Positions 8,769-16,358 of a stretch of DNA of 64,000 nucleotides are shown in pieces (the stretch's first letter is position 1; each line of letters starts with the position of its first letter). The stretch is from contig NZ_BDCM01000004.1 in NCBI RefSeq assembly GCF_001613505.1, positions 248,001 to 312,000 on the forward strand, read 5' to 3'. Source of the DNA: Nocardia mikamii NBRC 108933 (GTDB taxonomy: Bacteria; Actinomycetota; Actinomycetes; Mycobacteriales; Mycobacteriaceae). The translations under genes and the position numbers were made by a program. Below the pieces are notes generated by a model that saw only the letters and a list, made by a program, of their open reading frames with translations, searched no databases and had not been told where the DNA came from.

Positions 8769-9521
8769 TCAGTCCAGCGGACCGCCGGCGACGTAGACGA
8801 CCTGCCCGGAGACGAAGCCGGCGCCCTCGCTGACCAGGAACGACGCGGTGTGCGCGATATCCTCGGGCCGGCCCACCCGCTGCACCGGGATCTGGGCGGC
8901 GGCCGCCTTCTGGAAGTCCTCGAACGGCACGCCCACCCGCTCGGCGGTCGCGGCGGTCATATCGGTGACGATGAAGCCGGGCGCGATGGCATTGGCCGTG
9001 ACGCCGAATTTGCCGAGTTCCAGCGCGAGGGTCTTGGTGAAGCCCTGCAGACCGGCCTTGGCCGCGGAGTAGTTGACCTGGCCGCGGTTGCCCTGCGCCG
9101 AACTGCTCGACATGTTCACGATGCGACCCCACTTGGCGTCGACCATGTACTTCTGCACCGCGCGGCTCATGAGGAACGCGCCGCGCAGGTGCACGTTCAT
9201 CACCGCGTCCCAGTCGTCGACGCTCATCTTGAACAGCAGATTGTCACGCAGGATGCCGGCGTTGTTGACCAGGACGGTCGGCGGTCCGAGCTCGTCGGCC
9301 AGCTTCGTCACCGCGGCGGCGACCGAATCCTCGTTCGAGACGTCGGCGCCCAGCGCGACGGCCCGGCCGCCGGCGTCGGTGATCGCCTGGACCGTATCGG
9401 CGCAGTGCGCCGCGTCCAGGTCGAGTACGCCCACCTTCAGTCCGTCCTGAGCCAGCCGGGTCGCGATCGCGGCCCCGATACCTCGTGCCGCGCCGGTGAC
9501 GACGGCAACGCGTTCAGCCAT
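8769..9521 (-). CDS. fabG: SDR-family 3-oxoacyl-ACP reductase-like enzyme
   Basis: 250-residue short-chain dehydrogenase of the FabG type, NADPH-dependent. The cofactor motif GAARGIG is at 10-16, NNAG at 86-89, the catalytic serine within NMSSSS (136-141), and Tyr151 and Lys155 in YSAAK. The C-terminal VYVAGG pattern is typical. Start chosen at 9519-9521 with AGGAGGACCGCCA immediately upstream, an excellent ribosome site; a longer frame upstream runs through the minisatellite and is not coding. It could serve fatty-acid or polyhydroxyalkanoate synthesis or a secondary pathway. The symbol reflects family membership only. Confidence 0.85.
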   Translation of the reverse strand: MAERVAVVTGAARGIGAAIATRLAQDGLKVGVLDLDAAHCADTVQAITDAGGRAVALGADVSNEDSVAAAVTKLADELGPPTVLVNNAGILRDNLLFKMSVDDWDAVMNVHLRGAFLMSRAVQKYMVDAKWGRIVNMSSSSAQGNRGQVNYSAAKAGLQGFTKTLALELGKFGVTANAIAPGFIVTDMTAATAERVGVPFEDFQKAAAAQIPVQRVGRPEDIAHTASFLVSEGAGFVSGQVVYVAGGPLD

Positions 9522-9575
9522 TGGCGGTCCTCCTGTACCTCTCGGAACATTCGCTGTGAGAGAACGGTACGCGCC

Positions 9576-9697
9576 GCTGTTCCGCCCACCGCGGCGGTAG
9601 CCGCTGTTCCGCCCACCGCGGCGGTAGCCGCTGTTCCGCCCACCGCGGCGGTAGCCGCTATTCCACCCACCGCGGCGGTAGCCGCTATTCCACCCAC
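9576..9697. repeat. 27-bp tandem minisatellite, four units plus a 14-bp partial
   Basis: Units run 9576-9602, 9603-9629, 9630-9656 and 9657-9683, with a partial unit at 9684-9697. The first three units are identical; the fourth carries two base changes shared with the partial unit. The partial unit is the last four codons plus stop of the membrane-protein gene at 9685-10548, so each unit repeats that gene end including the stop region. It lies between that gene and the FabG-like gene. Confidence 0.95.
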
Positions 9698-10548
9698 AGC
9701 GACCAGATACTGCTGCGTCCCTGTCCTTCGCAGACCAGGGCGTGCCCGTCCGGGGTGCGGGCCGTCTTGTCCAGACCGGCATCGCATTTCGCGCCGCCCT
9801 CGTACACCGCCGTCGATACCGAATACGGCCCGGTCCAGCGATAGCCGCTGCTGCCGTGCAGGCACAGCAGGGTGGCGCCGTCGCTCGCGGACCCGATCAG
9901 TCCGGCCTGGGCCTGCGTGCACACCTCACCCTTGGCCGCCGAGACGGGCCCGGCGGGCGTGGCGGTGGTGGTGGCCGGTGGGGTGGGCGGCGGTGTCACC
10001 ACCGCCGTCGGTGCGGCGGTCCGGGAGACTGCGGTATTCGAGGTGACGGTGTCGGTGCTGAGTGCGGCGGGAACCGTGCCCAGCGTGGTGTGCGGCAGGG
10101 TGACGCCCGAGAGCACCAGCGCCGCGGCCAGAACCAACACCTCGGCCAGTCCGAGCAACAGGGCCGACATCGCCATCACCCGCCCGCGCGGATGGCTGAA
10201 GGCGATCAGCCCGAATACTATTGCCACCGGGAACAATCCGAGCAGCGCGGCCACCAGCGCCACGATCGCGTACGGATTGACGATCGGCGGCACCTCGACC
10301 CGCAGCCGCCCGGTACGGCGGCGATTGGGTGCGCTGTCCCAGCGATCGTCCTCGGCTTCGGCCGCCGGCCGGCGCCGGTTCGGGGTGGTTTCCCAACGGT
10401 CGTCGGAGGGTTCGGCGACTCGGGGATTGGGGGCCCGTCGCGGTGGTGGCGGGTCCCAGCGGTCGTCCGCGGGGACCGGCTCGTCGGCCCAGTACTCCTC
10501 CTCGGAAACCTCGGGCCAGCGTTCGTCCGCGTACTGGTTGCGGGCCAT
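9685..10548 (-). CDS. Membrane protein with polar repeats and extracellular Thr/Pro linker
   Basis: 287 residues, function unknown. The N-terminal cytosolic part holds three imperfect copies of a DDRW...PNRRRP-like repeat (about 30-85). Two transmembrane helices follow (about 95-117 and 125-146), an arrangement like DUF4190 proteins. After a Thr/Pro-rich linker (about 170-205) the C-terminal domain contains four cysteines likely to form disulfides outside the cell and ends SIWSLWVE. A GAGAGGAAC ribosome site precedes the ATG. It may be a sensor or envelope protein. The gene end is duplicated in the adjacent minisatellite. Confidence 0.75.
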   Translation of the reverse strand: MARNQYADERWPEVSEEEYWADEPVPADDRWDPPPPRRAPNPRVAEPSDDRWETTPNRRRPAAEAEDDRWDSAPNRRRTGRLRVEVPPIVNPYAIVALVAALLGLFPVAIVFGLIAFSHPRGRVMAMSALLLGLAEVLVLAAALVLSGVTLPHTTLGTVPAALSTDTVTSNTAVSRTAAPTAVVTPPPTPPATTTATPAGPVSAAKGEVCTQAQAGLIGSASDGATLLCLHGSSGYRWTGPYSVSTAVYEGGAKCDAGLDKTARTPDGHALVCEGQGRSSIWSLWVE

Positions 10549-10672
10549 GTGGTTCCTCTCGGTCGTGCAGGAACCTGGACACGCGGACCCCGCCCGTTAC
10601 CGAGAAGAATAGGTGGATCGGCGCGACCCGCAACCCCCGTCTGTTCAGGGCCGGGCGGCGGTGCGCCCGGAG

Positions 10673-10703
10673 GCGCCGGACGTCATCCCCGAGCGTCCGG
10701 CGC
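10673..10703 (-). terminator. Stem-loop, 10-bp stem
   Basis: GCGCCGGACG pairs with CGTCCGGCGC across 11 nt, just past the stop of the small reading frame at 10710. No U-tract is visible. Confidence 0.45.
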
Positions 10704-10709
10704 GCGCCG

Positions 10710-10930
10710 CTAGACCTCGTCGATCACATGCTCTCCGACGAAGGCGATCCGGATCGCCAGCAGCCAACCGGCAATCGCAAGGACGATGCGGTCGTACAGA
10801 TCCGGTCCGCTGCGGCGCGCATGGCGTGGACGGTGGGCGCCGCCGACGGGTAGCGGCCGGGTCTCCGGTAGCTGGACGGCCGCGCGGTACCCTCCGCGGA
10901 CCCGGTGGCGTGCGTGTCGGTGGGCGGCAT
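10710..10930 (-). pseudogene. Small gene apparently split by a frameshift
   Basis: Two overlapping frames look coding in turn. From the ATG at 10928-10930 one frame reads MPPTDTHATGSAEGTARPSS and onward with strong G/C third positions to about VHAMRAAAD. From there a second frame gives LYDRIVLAIAGWLLAIRIAF then VGEHVIDEV and a stop at 10710; this second part is a clean membrane helix but has no start codon of its own. Joining them would give a protein of about 72 residues with one C-terminal membrane segment. This could be a true frameshift, a sequencing error or programmed shifting. Function unknown. Confidence 0.4.
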
Positions 10931-10957
10931 GCCGGGCGCCGCCCCCGGCGAACGCGG

Positions 10958-11161
10958 TCACGGGATGGCCCGATCGTCGAGGACGCAGCGGCCCTGTTCG
11001 ACCAGCACCGCCCGTGCCCGCCGCCTGACCACGCACGTATCGACGGTGCAGTCGAGGTGCAGTTGCATTGCGGCATGGGCCTGTTCGACCGTCATGATGC
11101 CCGGATCGGCGCCGCAGCGCAGCAGCCCGGCGACCGGCATGTGCAGATTCGTCAGTTGCAT
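10958..11161 (-). CDS. Small conserved-type actinobacterial protein, 67 residues
   Basis: The C-terminal half reads LHLDCTVDTCVVRRRARAVL then VEQGRCVLD, a charged pattern with three cysteines that I associate with short actinomycete proteins of unknown function. The ATG at 11159-11161 is preceded by a G-rich GGGGGTGT site; a GTG two codons upstream is possible, and Met23 could begin a shorter form. The start overlaps the end of the 46-residue frame upstream by 10 nt, so the two are probably translated together. CxxxxC and the downstream Cys might bind metal or form a disulfide (inference). Confidence 0.6.
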   Translation of the reverse strand: MQLTNLHMPVAGLLRCGADPGIMTVEQAHAAMQLHLDCTVDTCVVRRRARAVLVEQGRCVLDDRAIP

Positions 11162-11292
11162 TCGCACACCCCCGCCGCGAACCGGCGGCGCGGTGGAGCT
11201 GGTGGATCCTGTGGTCCGGTCGCGGCGCGGCCGGTCGAAGCGGACGAAAGTTCGCTGGTCATCAACGACGACCCGATGACATGAACAGCCAT
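11152..11292 (-). CDS. Short leader-like peptide, 46 residues, ending CECN
   Basis: ATG at 11290-11292 with a GAGGAG ribosome site 3 nt upstream. The peptide starts MAVHVIGSSLMTSELSS, has a Pro-rich middle and ends RRRFAAGVCECN. Its stop lies inside the next gene, 10 nt past that gene's ATG, so ribosomes finishing here could restart there. Two cysteine codons just before the stop recall cysteine-sensing upstream peptides described in mycobacteria, but here there are only two and they are not adjacent. It could equally be an ordinary small protein. Confidence 0.45.
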   Translation of the reverse strand: MAVHVIGSSLMTSELSSASTGRAATGPQDPPAPPRRRFAAGVCECN

Positions 11293-11627
11293 GACTCCTC
11301 GTTCCTGCATGCGATACCCGACTGTGCCCGGCGAGCCGACTCCGGGGCCCCGCTGCGAGCACACTCTCAGCATCCATCAGATCGGCGCTGCGCGGGGCGG
11401 AATCGCCGATCCCGTCCGATTCCCAGCGAATCGCCAGCAGCGAATCAGCTTGGGAAAAAGGACTTTTCGCATCCGCTCGAGCCCTGCTACCTGCGAACAC
11501 GTCGGGCATGCCGTCCCGCCGCGGCCCCGGGCCCGCGCCCCGAGTATTTGCCGGCAGATCACGAAACCGCACCCGTTTCGCAACGAATGTATGTTTACCC
11601 AGGCCGTGATCGGGTAATCAAAACTAC
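11293..11627. other. 335-bp spacer without a supported gene
   Basis: No frame shows consistent G/C third positions or a good ribosome site. The stretch presumably holds the promoter for the leader-like peptide and, at its right end, a TAATCA hexamer 8 nt before the next ATG. Confidence 0.5.
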
Positions 11628-11825
11628 ATGGATCGCGGGCTGAGAAACACCTCACCTCGGTACCGCAAACTGCTTCCGGGTGATTGGGTAGAACACCTCA
11701 TCGTCGGAATGTTGTTCGTGGTATCGGCCGTCGGGGTTTACGTACTGACCGGGGCCATGCTCTCGTCGCTGCTGGGCGGAGCACTGGTCGCCGTCGTCGC
11801 GATCGGTGTGGTGACAATGCTGTAG
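11628..11825 (+). CDS. Small two-helix membrane protein, 65 residues
   Basis: A polar head (MDRGLRNTSPRYRKLLPGDW) is followed by two hydrophobic helices, about residues 24-43 and 45-65, the last ending right at the C-terminus (VVAIGVVTML). It has no Shine-Dalgarno sequence; a TAATCA -10-like hexamer lies 8 nt before the ATG, consistent with a leaderless message. A strong terminator begins at its stop codon, so it is a single-gene unit. Function is unknown; its converging neighbour is the sdh operon, but nothing links them. Confidence 0.65.
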   Translation: MDRGLRNTSPRYRKLLPGDWVEHLIVGMLFVVSAVGVYVLTGAMLSSLLGGALVAVVAIGVVTML

Positions 11826-11848
11826 CCGGTCGGCGGACCGACCGGCTA
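11823..11848 (+). terminator. Perfect 11-bp stem, 4-nt loop
   Basis: TAGCCGGTCGG pairs with CCGACCGGCTA, starting at the stop codon of the small membrane protein. Confidence 0.8.
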
Positions 11849-11882
11849 CCTGATGTCGTTATTCGAACAGGGTGAAAAGAAA

Positions 11883-11921
11883 CGGCGGAATCGGCGACCG
11901 ATACGGTCGCCGATTCCGCCG
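11883..11921 (-). terminator. sdh operon terminator, perfect 18-bp stem
   Basis: Arms 11883-11900 and 11904-11921 pair perfectly around ATA. On the minus strand the stem is followed by a T-rich run (TTTCTTTTC), giving a classic intrinsic terminator 5 nt after the sdhB stop. Confidence 0.92.
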
Positions 11922-11926
11922 TCGAA

Positions 11927-12673
11927 TTATCGCCGGAACAATTTGTTACCCAGCCAGACGATCGGATCGTATTTGCGATCGACAACCCTTTCCTTCATCG
12001 GAATGAGGGCATTGTCGGTGATCTTGATGTGTTCCGGGCACACCTCGGTGCAGCACTTGGTGATGTTGCAGTAACCGAGCCCGAACTCCTCCTGCGCCAT
12101 CTCGCGCCGGTCGGCCACATCCAGGGGATGCATCTCCAACTCGGCAACCCGCATCAGATACCGCGGCCCCGCGAAGGCATTCTTGTTGTCCTCGTGGTCG
12201 CGCACGACGTGACAGGTGTTCTGGCACAGGAAACATTCGATGCACTTGCGGAACTCCTGCGAGCGTTCCACATCGCGCTGCTGCATCCGGTAGTCCCCGG
12301 GCTTCAGATCGGCCGGCGGCGTGAAAGACGGTATCTCCCTGGCCTTCCGATAGTTGAACGAGACATCGGTGACGAGGTCGCGGATCACCGGGAAGGTGCG
12401 CATCGGCGTCACCGTCACCACCTCGTCGGCGGTGAAGGTCGACATTCGGGTCATACACAGCAGGCGCGGGCGGCCGTTCACCTCGGCCGAACAGGAACCG
12501 CACTTACCGGCCTTGCAGTTCCAGCGCACCGCCAGATCCGGAGCCTGGGTGGCCTGCAACCGGTGAATGATGTCGAGGACGACCTCGCCCTCGTTCACCT
12601 CCACGGTGTAGTCCTGCAGTTCGCCCTTGTCGTCGTCACCGCGCCACACGCGGAAGTGGGCATCGTAACCCAT
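11927..12673 (-). CDS. sdhB: Succinate dehydrogenase iron-sulfur subunit (type 1, Rv0247c-like)
   Basis: 248 residues. It carries electrons from the flavoprotein to the membrane subunit through three Fe-S centres. Plant-type ferredoxin cysteines are at 53, 58, 61 and 73 (WNCKAGKCGSCS...LLC). The C-terminal ferredoxin-like domain has C144, C147, C150, C154 and C202, C207, C208, C212, giving ligands for the [4Fe-4S] and [3Fe-4S] centres. The gene starts 2 nt after the sdhA stop, so translation is coupled. Gene order and length match the mycobacterial Sdh1 enzyme rather than the four-gene SdhCDAB type. Start is fixed by the conserved N-terminus MGYDAHFRVWRG. Confidence 0.97.
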   Translation of the reverse strand: MGYDAHFRVWRGDDDKGELQDYTVEVNEGEVVLDIIHRLQATQAPDLAVRWNCKAGKCGSCSAEVNGRPRLLCMTRMSTFTADEVVTVTPMRTFPVIRDLVTDVSFNYRKAREIPSFTPPADLKPGDYRMQQRDVERSQEFRKCIECFLCQNTCHVVRDHEDNKNAFAGPRYLMRVAELEMHPLDVADRREMAQEEFGLGYCNITKCCTEVCPEHIKITDNALIPMKERVVDRKYDPIVWLGNKLFRR

Positions 12674-12675
12674 TG

Positions 12676-14691
12676 CTACTCATCCCCTTTCGCGGATGAT
12701 TCGGCGGCCGCGGGATGAGCGGCGGTCTCCGCCGGGGTGTAATACTTCTCCAGCTCGCTCAACTCGAACAGGGCGAGCAGATCCGGCCGCATCGGCTTCT
12801 GATCCTCCGAGGTGACCGTCACCGGCGGCACGGTCTGGCCGACACCGTCCGGATCGATCCGGCACACCAGCAACCGATTGCGCCACTGCGCATCCATCTG
12901 CGGATGGTCGTCGCGGGTGTGACCGCCGCGACTCTCGGTGCGCAGCAGCGCCGCCTGCGCGACACATTCGCTGACCAGCAACATGTTTCGCAGGTCGAGT
13001 GCGAGGTGCCAGCCGGGGTTGAACTGACGGTGGCCCTCGACGGTCACACTGTCGTAGCGCTCACGCAGTTCACCCAGCCGTCCGATGGCCTGTTCGAGTT
13101 CGTGCTCCTTGCGGATGATGCCGACCAGGTCGTTCATCGTCTGCTGCAGATCCGTGTGCAGGGTGTACGGGTTTTCCCCGGTCCCCGTGGCCGGCGGATC
13201 GAAGGGTGCCAGTGCGGATTTCGCGGCCGCATCGATATCGGCGTCGGCGACGGCCGGGCGCTGAGCCAGCTGTTCGACGTAGGCGGCCGCGCCCAGCCCG
13301 GCGCGTCGCCCGAAGACCAGCAGGTCCGACAGCGAGTTGCCGCCGAGCCGGTTGGATCCGTGCATACCGCCGGAACATTCACCGGCGGCGAACAATCCGG
13401 GCACGGTGGCCGCGCCGGTGTCGGGATCGACCTCGATGCCGCCCATCACGTAGTGACAGGTCGGCCCGACCTCCATCGGCTCCTTGGTGATGTCGACATC
13501 GGCCAGCTCCTTGAACTGGTGATGCATCGACGGCAGCCGCCGCATGATCTCGGCGGCCGGCAGCCGGGAGGCGATGTCGAGGTACACCCCGCCGTGCTCG
13601 GTGCCGCGCCCGTTCTTGACCTCTTCGTTGATCGCGCGGGCCACCTCGTCGCGCGGCAGCAGGTCCGGGGTGCGGCGCGCGGAGTCGTTGTCGCGCAACC
13701 ACTGATCGGCCTCGTCCTCGGTCTCGGCGTACTGGCCCTTGAACACCGCCGGGATGTACTCGAACATGAAGCGCTTGCCCTCGGTGTTCTTGAGCACGCC
13801 ACCGTCACCGCGCACACCCTCGGTGACCAGAATGCCCTTCACGCTGGGCGGCCAGACCATCCCGGTCGGATGGAACTGCAGGAATTCCATGTTGATCAGC
13901 GAGGCGCCGGCGCGCAGTGCGAGGGCGTGACCGTCGCCGGTGTATTCCCACGAGTTCGAGGTGACCTTGTAGGACTTGCCCACCCCGCCCGTGGCCAGCA
14001 CGACCGCCGGAGTCTCGAACAGGATGAACCGTCCCGACTCCCGCCAGTACCCGAACGCACCGGAGATTGCGCCTGTGTCACTGGAGCGGGATCGGGCGCC
14101 CTCCGTGGTTACGCCCGCTGCCTCCTCCGGGCGCTGACCGATCCCGCTCGTATCCTTGAGCAGATCGGTGATCGTGCATTCGGCGAACACCTTGATCCGG
14201 GCCTCGTAGTCGCCGGTCTCGGCGTAATCCTCCTGTTGCAGCGAGACGATCTTCTGCTGCATGGTGCGGATGATCTCGAGGCCGGTGCGGTCGCCGACAT
14301 GGGCGAGGCGGGGGTAGGTGTGCCCGCCGAAGTTGCGCTGACTGATCCGCCCGTCGGGCGTCCGATCGAACAGCGCCCCGTACGTCTCCAGCTCCCACAC
14401 CCGGTCGGGTGCTTCCTGGGCGTGCAGTTCGGCCATGCGCCAGTTGTTGAGGAATTTTCCGCCACGCATGGTGTCGCGGAAATGCGTCTGCCAGTTGTCC
14501 TTCTCGTTGGCATTGCCCATCGAGGCGGCGCATCCGCCTTCGGCCATGACCGTATGGGCCTTGCCGAACAACGATTTACACACCACCGCCACCGAGAGGC
14601 CGTGTTCGCGCGCTTCGATCACCGCACGCAGGCCGGCGCCACCGGCACCGATCACGACGACGTCGTACTTGTGCCGTTCGACTTCAGGCAT
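12676..14691 (-). CDS. sdhA: Succinate dehydrogenase flavoprotein subunit (type 1, Rv0248c-like)
   Basis: 671 residues. Oxidises succinate to fumarate with covalently bound FAD, on the cytosolic face of the membrane. The FAD motif GAGGAGL is at 15-21. HTVMAEGGCAAS (46-57) is the flavinylation region, and GGNSLSDLLVFGRRAG and the capping-domain HPTG (in QFHPTGM) carry active-site residues. It lies between the membrane and Fe-S subunits in one operon. Odd: residues about 181-207 form an extra polar loop encoded by a palindromic DNA segment (see the repeat feature); I expect related proteins to run straight from the LLKD region to GAFGYW. The frame stays open, so the enzyme is probably functional. 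Confidence 0.97.
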   Translation of the reverse strand: MPEVERHKYDVVVIGAGGAGLRAVIEAREHGLSVAVVCKSLFGKAHTVMAEGGCAASMGNANEKDNWQTHFRDTMRGGKFLNNWRMAELHAQEAPDRVWELETYGALFDRTPDGRISQRNFGGHTYPRLAHVGDRTGLEIIRTMQQKIVSLQQEDYAETGDYEARIKVFAECTITDLLKDTSGIGQRPEEAAGVTTEGARSRSSDTGAISGAFGYWRESGRFILFETPAVVLATGGVGKSYKVTSNSWEYTGDGHALALRAGASLINMEFLQFHPTGMVWPPSVKGILVTEGVRGDGGVLKNTEGKRFMFEYIPAVFKGQYAETEDEADQWLRDNDSARRTPDLLPRDEVARAINEEVKNGRGTEHGGVYLDIASRLPAAEIMRRLPSMHHQFKELADVDITKEPMEVGPTCHYVMGGIEVDPDTGAATVPGLFAAGECSGGMHGSNRLGGNSLSDLLVFGRRAGLGAAAYVEQLAQRPAVADADIDAAAKSALAPFDPPATGTGENPYTLHTDLQQTMNDLVGIIRKEHELEQAIGRLGELRERYDSVTVEGHRQFNPGWHLALDLRNMLLVSECVAQAALLRTESRGGHTRDDHPQMDAQWRNRLLVCRIDPDGVGQTVPPVTVTSEDQKPMRPDLLALFELSELEKYYTPAETAAHPAAAESSAKGDE
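14084..14149. repeat. Palindromic element inserted in frame in sdhA
   Basis: GAGCGGGATCGG (14084-14095) and its exact reverse complement (14138-14149) frame a 42-nt interior. Inside, GCGCCC and GGGCGC extend the pairing after a 3-nt bulge. The segment encodes part of an extra Arg/Ser/Glu-rich loop in SdhA. Its size (66 bp, a multiple of three) and symmetry resemble palindromic elements that lodge inside genes. Confidence 0.7.
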
Positions 14692-14751
14692 GAAACGAAT
14701 ACTCCTGGGACACTGAGGAATGGGGCTCTATGGCGTTGTCTGTCGCCGGAA

Positions 14752-15582
14752 TCAACCGATGAAACGCGGATCGGAGATGGTCCCGCTGGCGACCAGCATG
14801 ATGTAGAAGTCGGTGATCGCCAGGGTGGCCAGCGTGGTCCATGCCAGCTGCATGTGCCGCGTGTTCAACTTCGACACCTGCGTCCACATCCAGTAGCGCA
14901 CCGGATGGGCGGAGAAGTGTTTGAGACGGCCGCCGGTGATATGCCGGCAGGAGTGGCACGAGATCGTATATGCCCACAGCAGAACGACATTCACCACCAG
15001 GACGATGTTGCCCAGGCCGAAGCCGAAGCCGCCGTCCTTGCCGTGGAACGCCATGACCGCGTCGTAGGTGTTGACCACCGACACGACGACCGCGACATAG
15101 AAGAAGTAGCGGTGCACGTTCTGGATGATCAGTGGAAGCCGCGTCTCACCGGTGTATTTGCCGTGCGGTTCGGCGACCGCGCAGGCCGGGGGTGAGAACC
15201 ACACCGCGCGGTAGTAGGCCTTGCGGTAGTAGTAACAGGTCAACCGGAACAGCAGGAGGAACGGCAGCACCAGGAAACCGAGCGGAATCCACATCGGCAG
15301 GTTGCCGACCCAGTGTCCGAAGTGGCTCGAACCCTCGACGCACGACGTACTCACGCACGGTGAGTAGAACGGCGTCAGATAGTGATAGTCGGAGACCCAA
15401 TATGCCGTTCGCACAAAGGCTCTCACGGTGGCGTAGATGATGAATGCGGCCAGTCCGAGCACCGTGAGCAGTGGGGGGACCCACCATCGGTCGGTACGCA
15501 GAGTGCGTGTGGAAATGGCCGCTCGGCCTTTGCTGAAAACTCCCGTGCCCGCCTCGGGGGCGCGTGTCGGTGCTGCGCTCAC
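14752..15582 (-). CDS. Succinate dehydrogenase membrane subunit (type 1, Rv0249c-like)
   Basis: 276 residues from the GTG at 15582, close to the length I recall for Rv0249c. It anchors the SdhAB dimer and passes electrons to menaquinone. Five or six hydrophobic helices are visible (for example about 37-60, 96-117, 150-170, 190-210 and 245-265). Histidines in HRYFFY, ISCHSCRHITGG and LNTRH are candidates for haem or quinone binding. GAGG lies 9 nt before the GTG. An ATG at 15657 would add 25 residues of unlikely composition. It is the first sdh gene of the operon, 60 nt upstream of sdhA. Confidence 0.9.
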   Translation of the reverse strand: MSAAPTRAPEAGTGVFSKGRAAISTRTLRTDRWWVPPLLTVLGLAAFIIYATVRAFVRTAYWVSDYHYLTPFYSPCVSTSCVEGSSHFGHWVGNLPMWIPLGFLVLPFLLLFRLTCYYYRKAYYRAVWFSPPACAVAEPHGKYTGETRLPLIIQNVHRYFFYVAVVVSVVNTYDAVMAFHGKDGGFGFGLGNIVLVVNVVLLWAYTISCHSCRHITGGRLKHFSAHPVRYWMWTQVSKLNTRHMQLAWTTLATLAITDFYIMLVASGTISDPRFIG

Positions 15583-15888
15583 TGCAAGCTGCCTCGCTGG
15601 TCTACCCCGTGGAACGTCATCGTTACCTCCGGCGTCGAATGTGATGCTGAGCACCATACGACAACCGGGCTATGACTCGAGGCCGGTCCAGGCAAGTTCT
15701 GTCGCCGCTCCGTCCTATGATTTGCGCCACATTTTCTGAGCGCTCGACGGCGGCGGTGCAATGAGTGAATGACGAGCTACTTCGGACCTTCTTCGCGAAT
15801 ACGGTGGGGTGGGAACCGACGGGCCGCAGCGCCGTCACGGCGGAATGGACGGCCGCCGCGACGGCCCGTGCTGCTGGTGAACGTCGGG
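15583..15888. other. 306-bp region upstream of the sdh genes
   Basis: No gene is supported here. It separates the Rv0250c-like gene from the first sdh gene on the same strand and probably contains a second sdh promoter; I could not pick a convincing -35/-10 pair. Confidence 0.5.
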
Positions 15889-16179
15889 TTACTTGGTGCG
15901 CGGCCTCGAATGGAAGCCGAGGCCCTCGTCCTGTGCGCCCATCCATGCCGCCTCGTCGGATTTGCTGTCCGGCACGTAGATGACCTCCTGCTGCCGGCGG
16001 CTGTCCACCTCGGGCGGCGGGGTGTGCTCGAACTCCTCGGCGTCGATGGTGAGTCGTTCGAGATCGTTCTCCAGCCGGCGGACCGAGTTGGCATCTCCGT
16101 AGTGGGTGCGCAACGCGCCGACACATTGCCGGAGCTGTCCGACCGCGAAGCGCAGTTCGGCGATCTCACTGCGTGTCAT
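15889..16179 (-). CDS. Rv0250c-like conserved protein upstream of sdh1
   Basis: 96 residues, soluble and acidic, predicted mostly helical (MTRSEIAELRFAVGQLRQCV... then RRLENDLERLTIDAEEF, a likely short coiled coil). The strong AGGAGG site 5 nt before the ATG fixes the start. In Mycobacterium tuberculosis a protein of about this size (Rv0250c) also lies just upstream of the sdh1 genes, and the position and style here match. Role is unknown; an assembly or regulatory role for succinate dehydrogenase is a guess from the conserved neighbourhood. Confidence 0.8.
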   Translation of the reverse strand: MTRSEIAELRFAVGQLRQCVGALRTHYGDANSVRRLENDLERLTIDAEEFEHTPPPEVDSRRQQEVIYVPDSKSDEAAWMGAQDEGLGFHSRPRTK

Positions 16180-16358
16180 CGAAACCTCCTGGTGCTTCCG
16201 GGCCGATCATCGGATCGGATCTCGCCCGCGGGGCAAGATCAAACCTGTGACGGACCGCACATCGTGATCTACAACACATTACGTGATCATTCGCGTTCTG
16301 GCTCGTCGCCGCTGGAAAAAGATCTCGCCACCTGCGCGCCCGGCGCGGTGTACGAACC

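Noticed and set aside
9576..9697. Minisatellite considered as a CRISPR array or as an extension of the FabG-like protein
   Set aside because: Units are directly adjacent without spacers, and the FabG ribosome site lies downstream of the repeat.
11281..11643. Two overlapping plus-strand frames in the 11.3-11.6 kb spacer
   Set aside because: Composition and codon use do not look coding; no ribosome site.
12715..15195. Long 826-codon open frame antisense to sdhA and the membrane subunit
   Set aside because: It is the mirror of strongly coding genes on the other strand; its composition is Arg/Gly/His-rich and it has no ribosome site.
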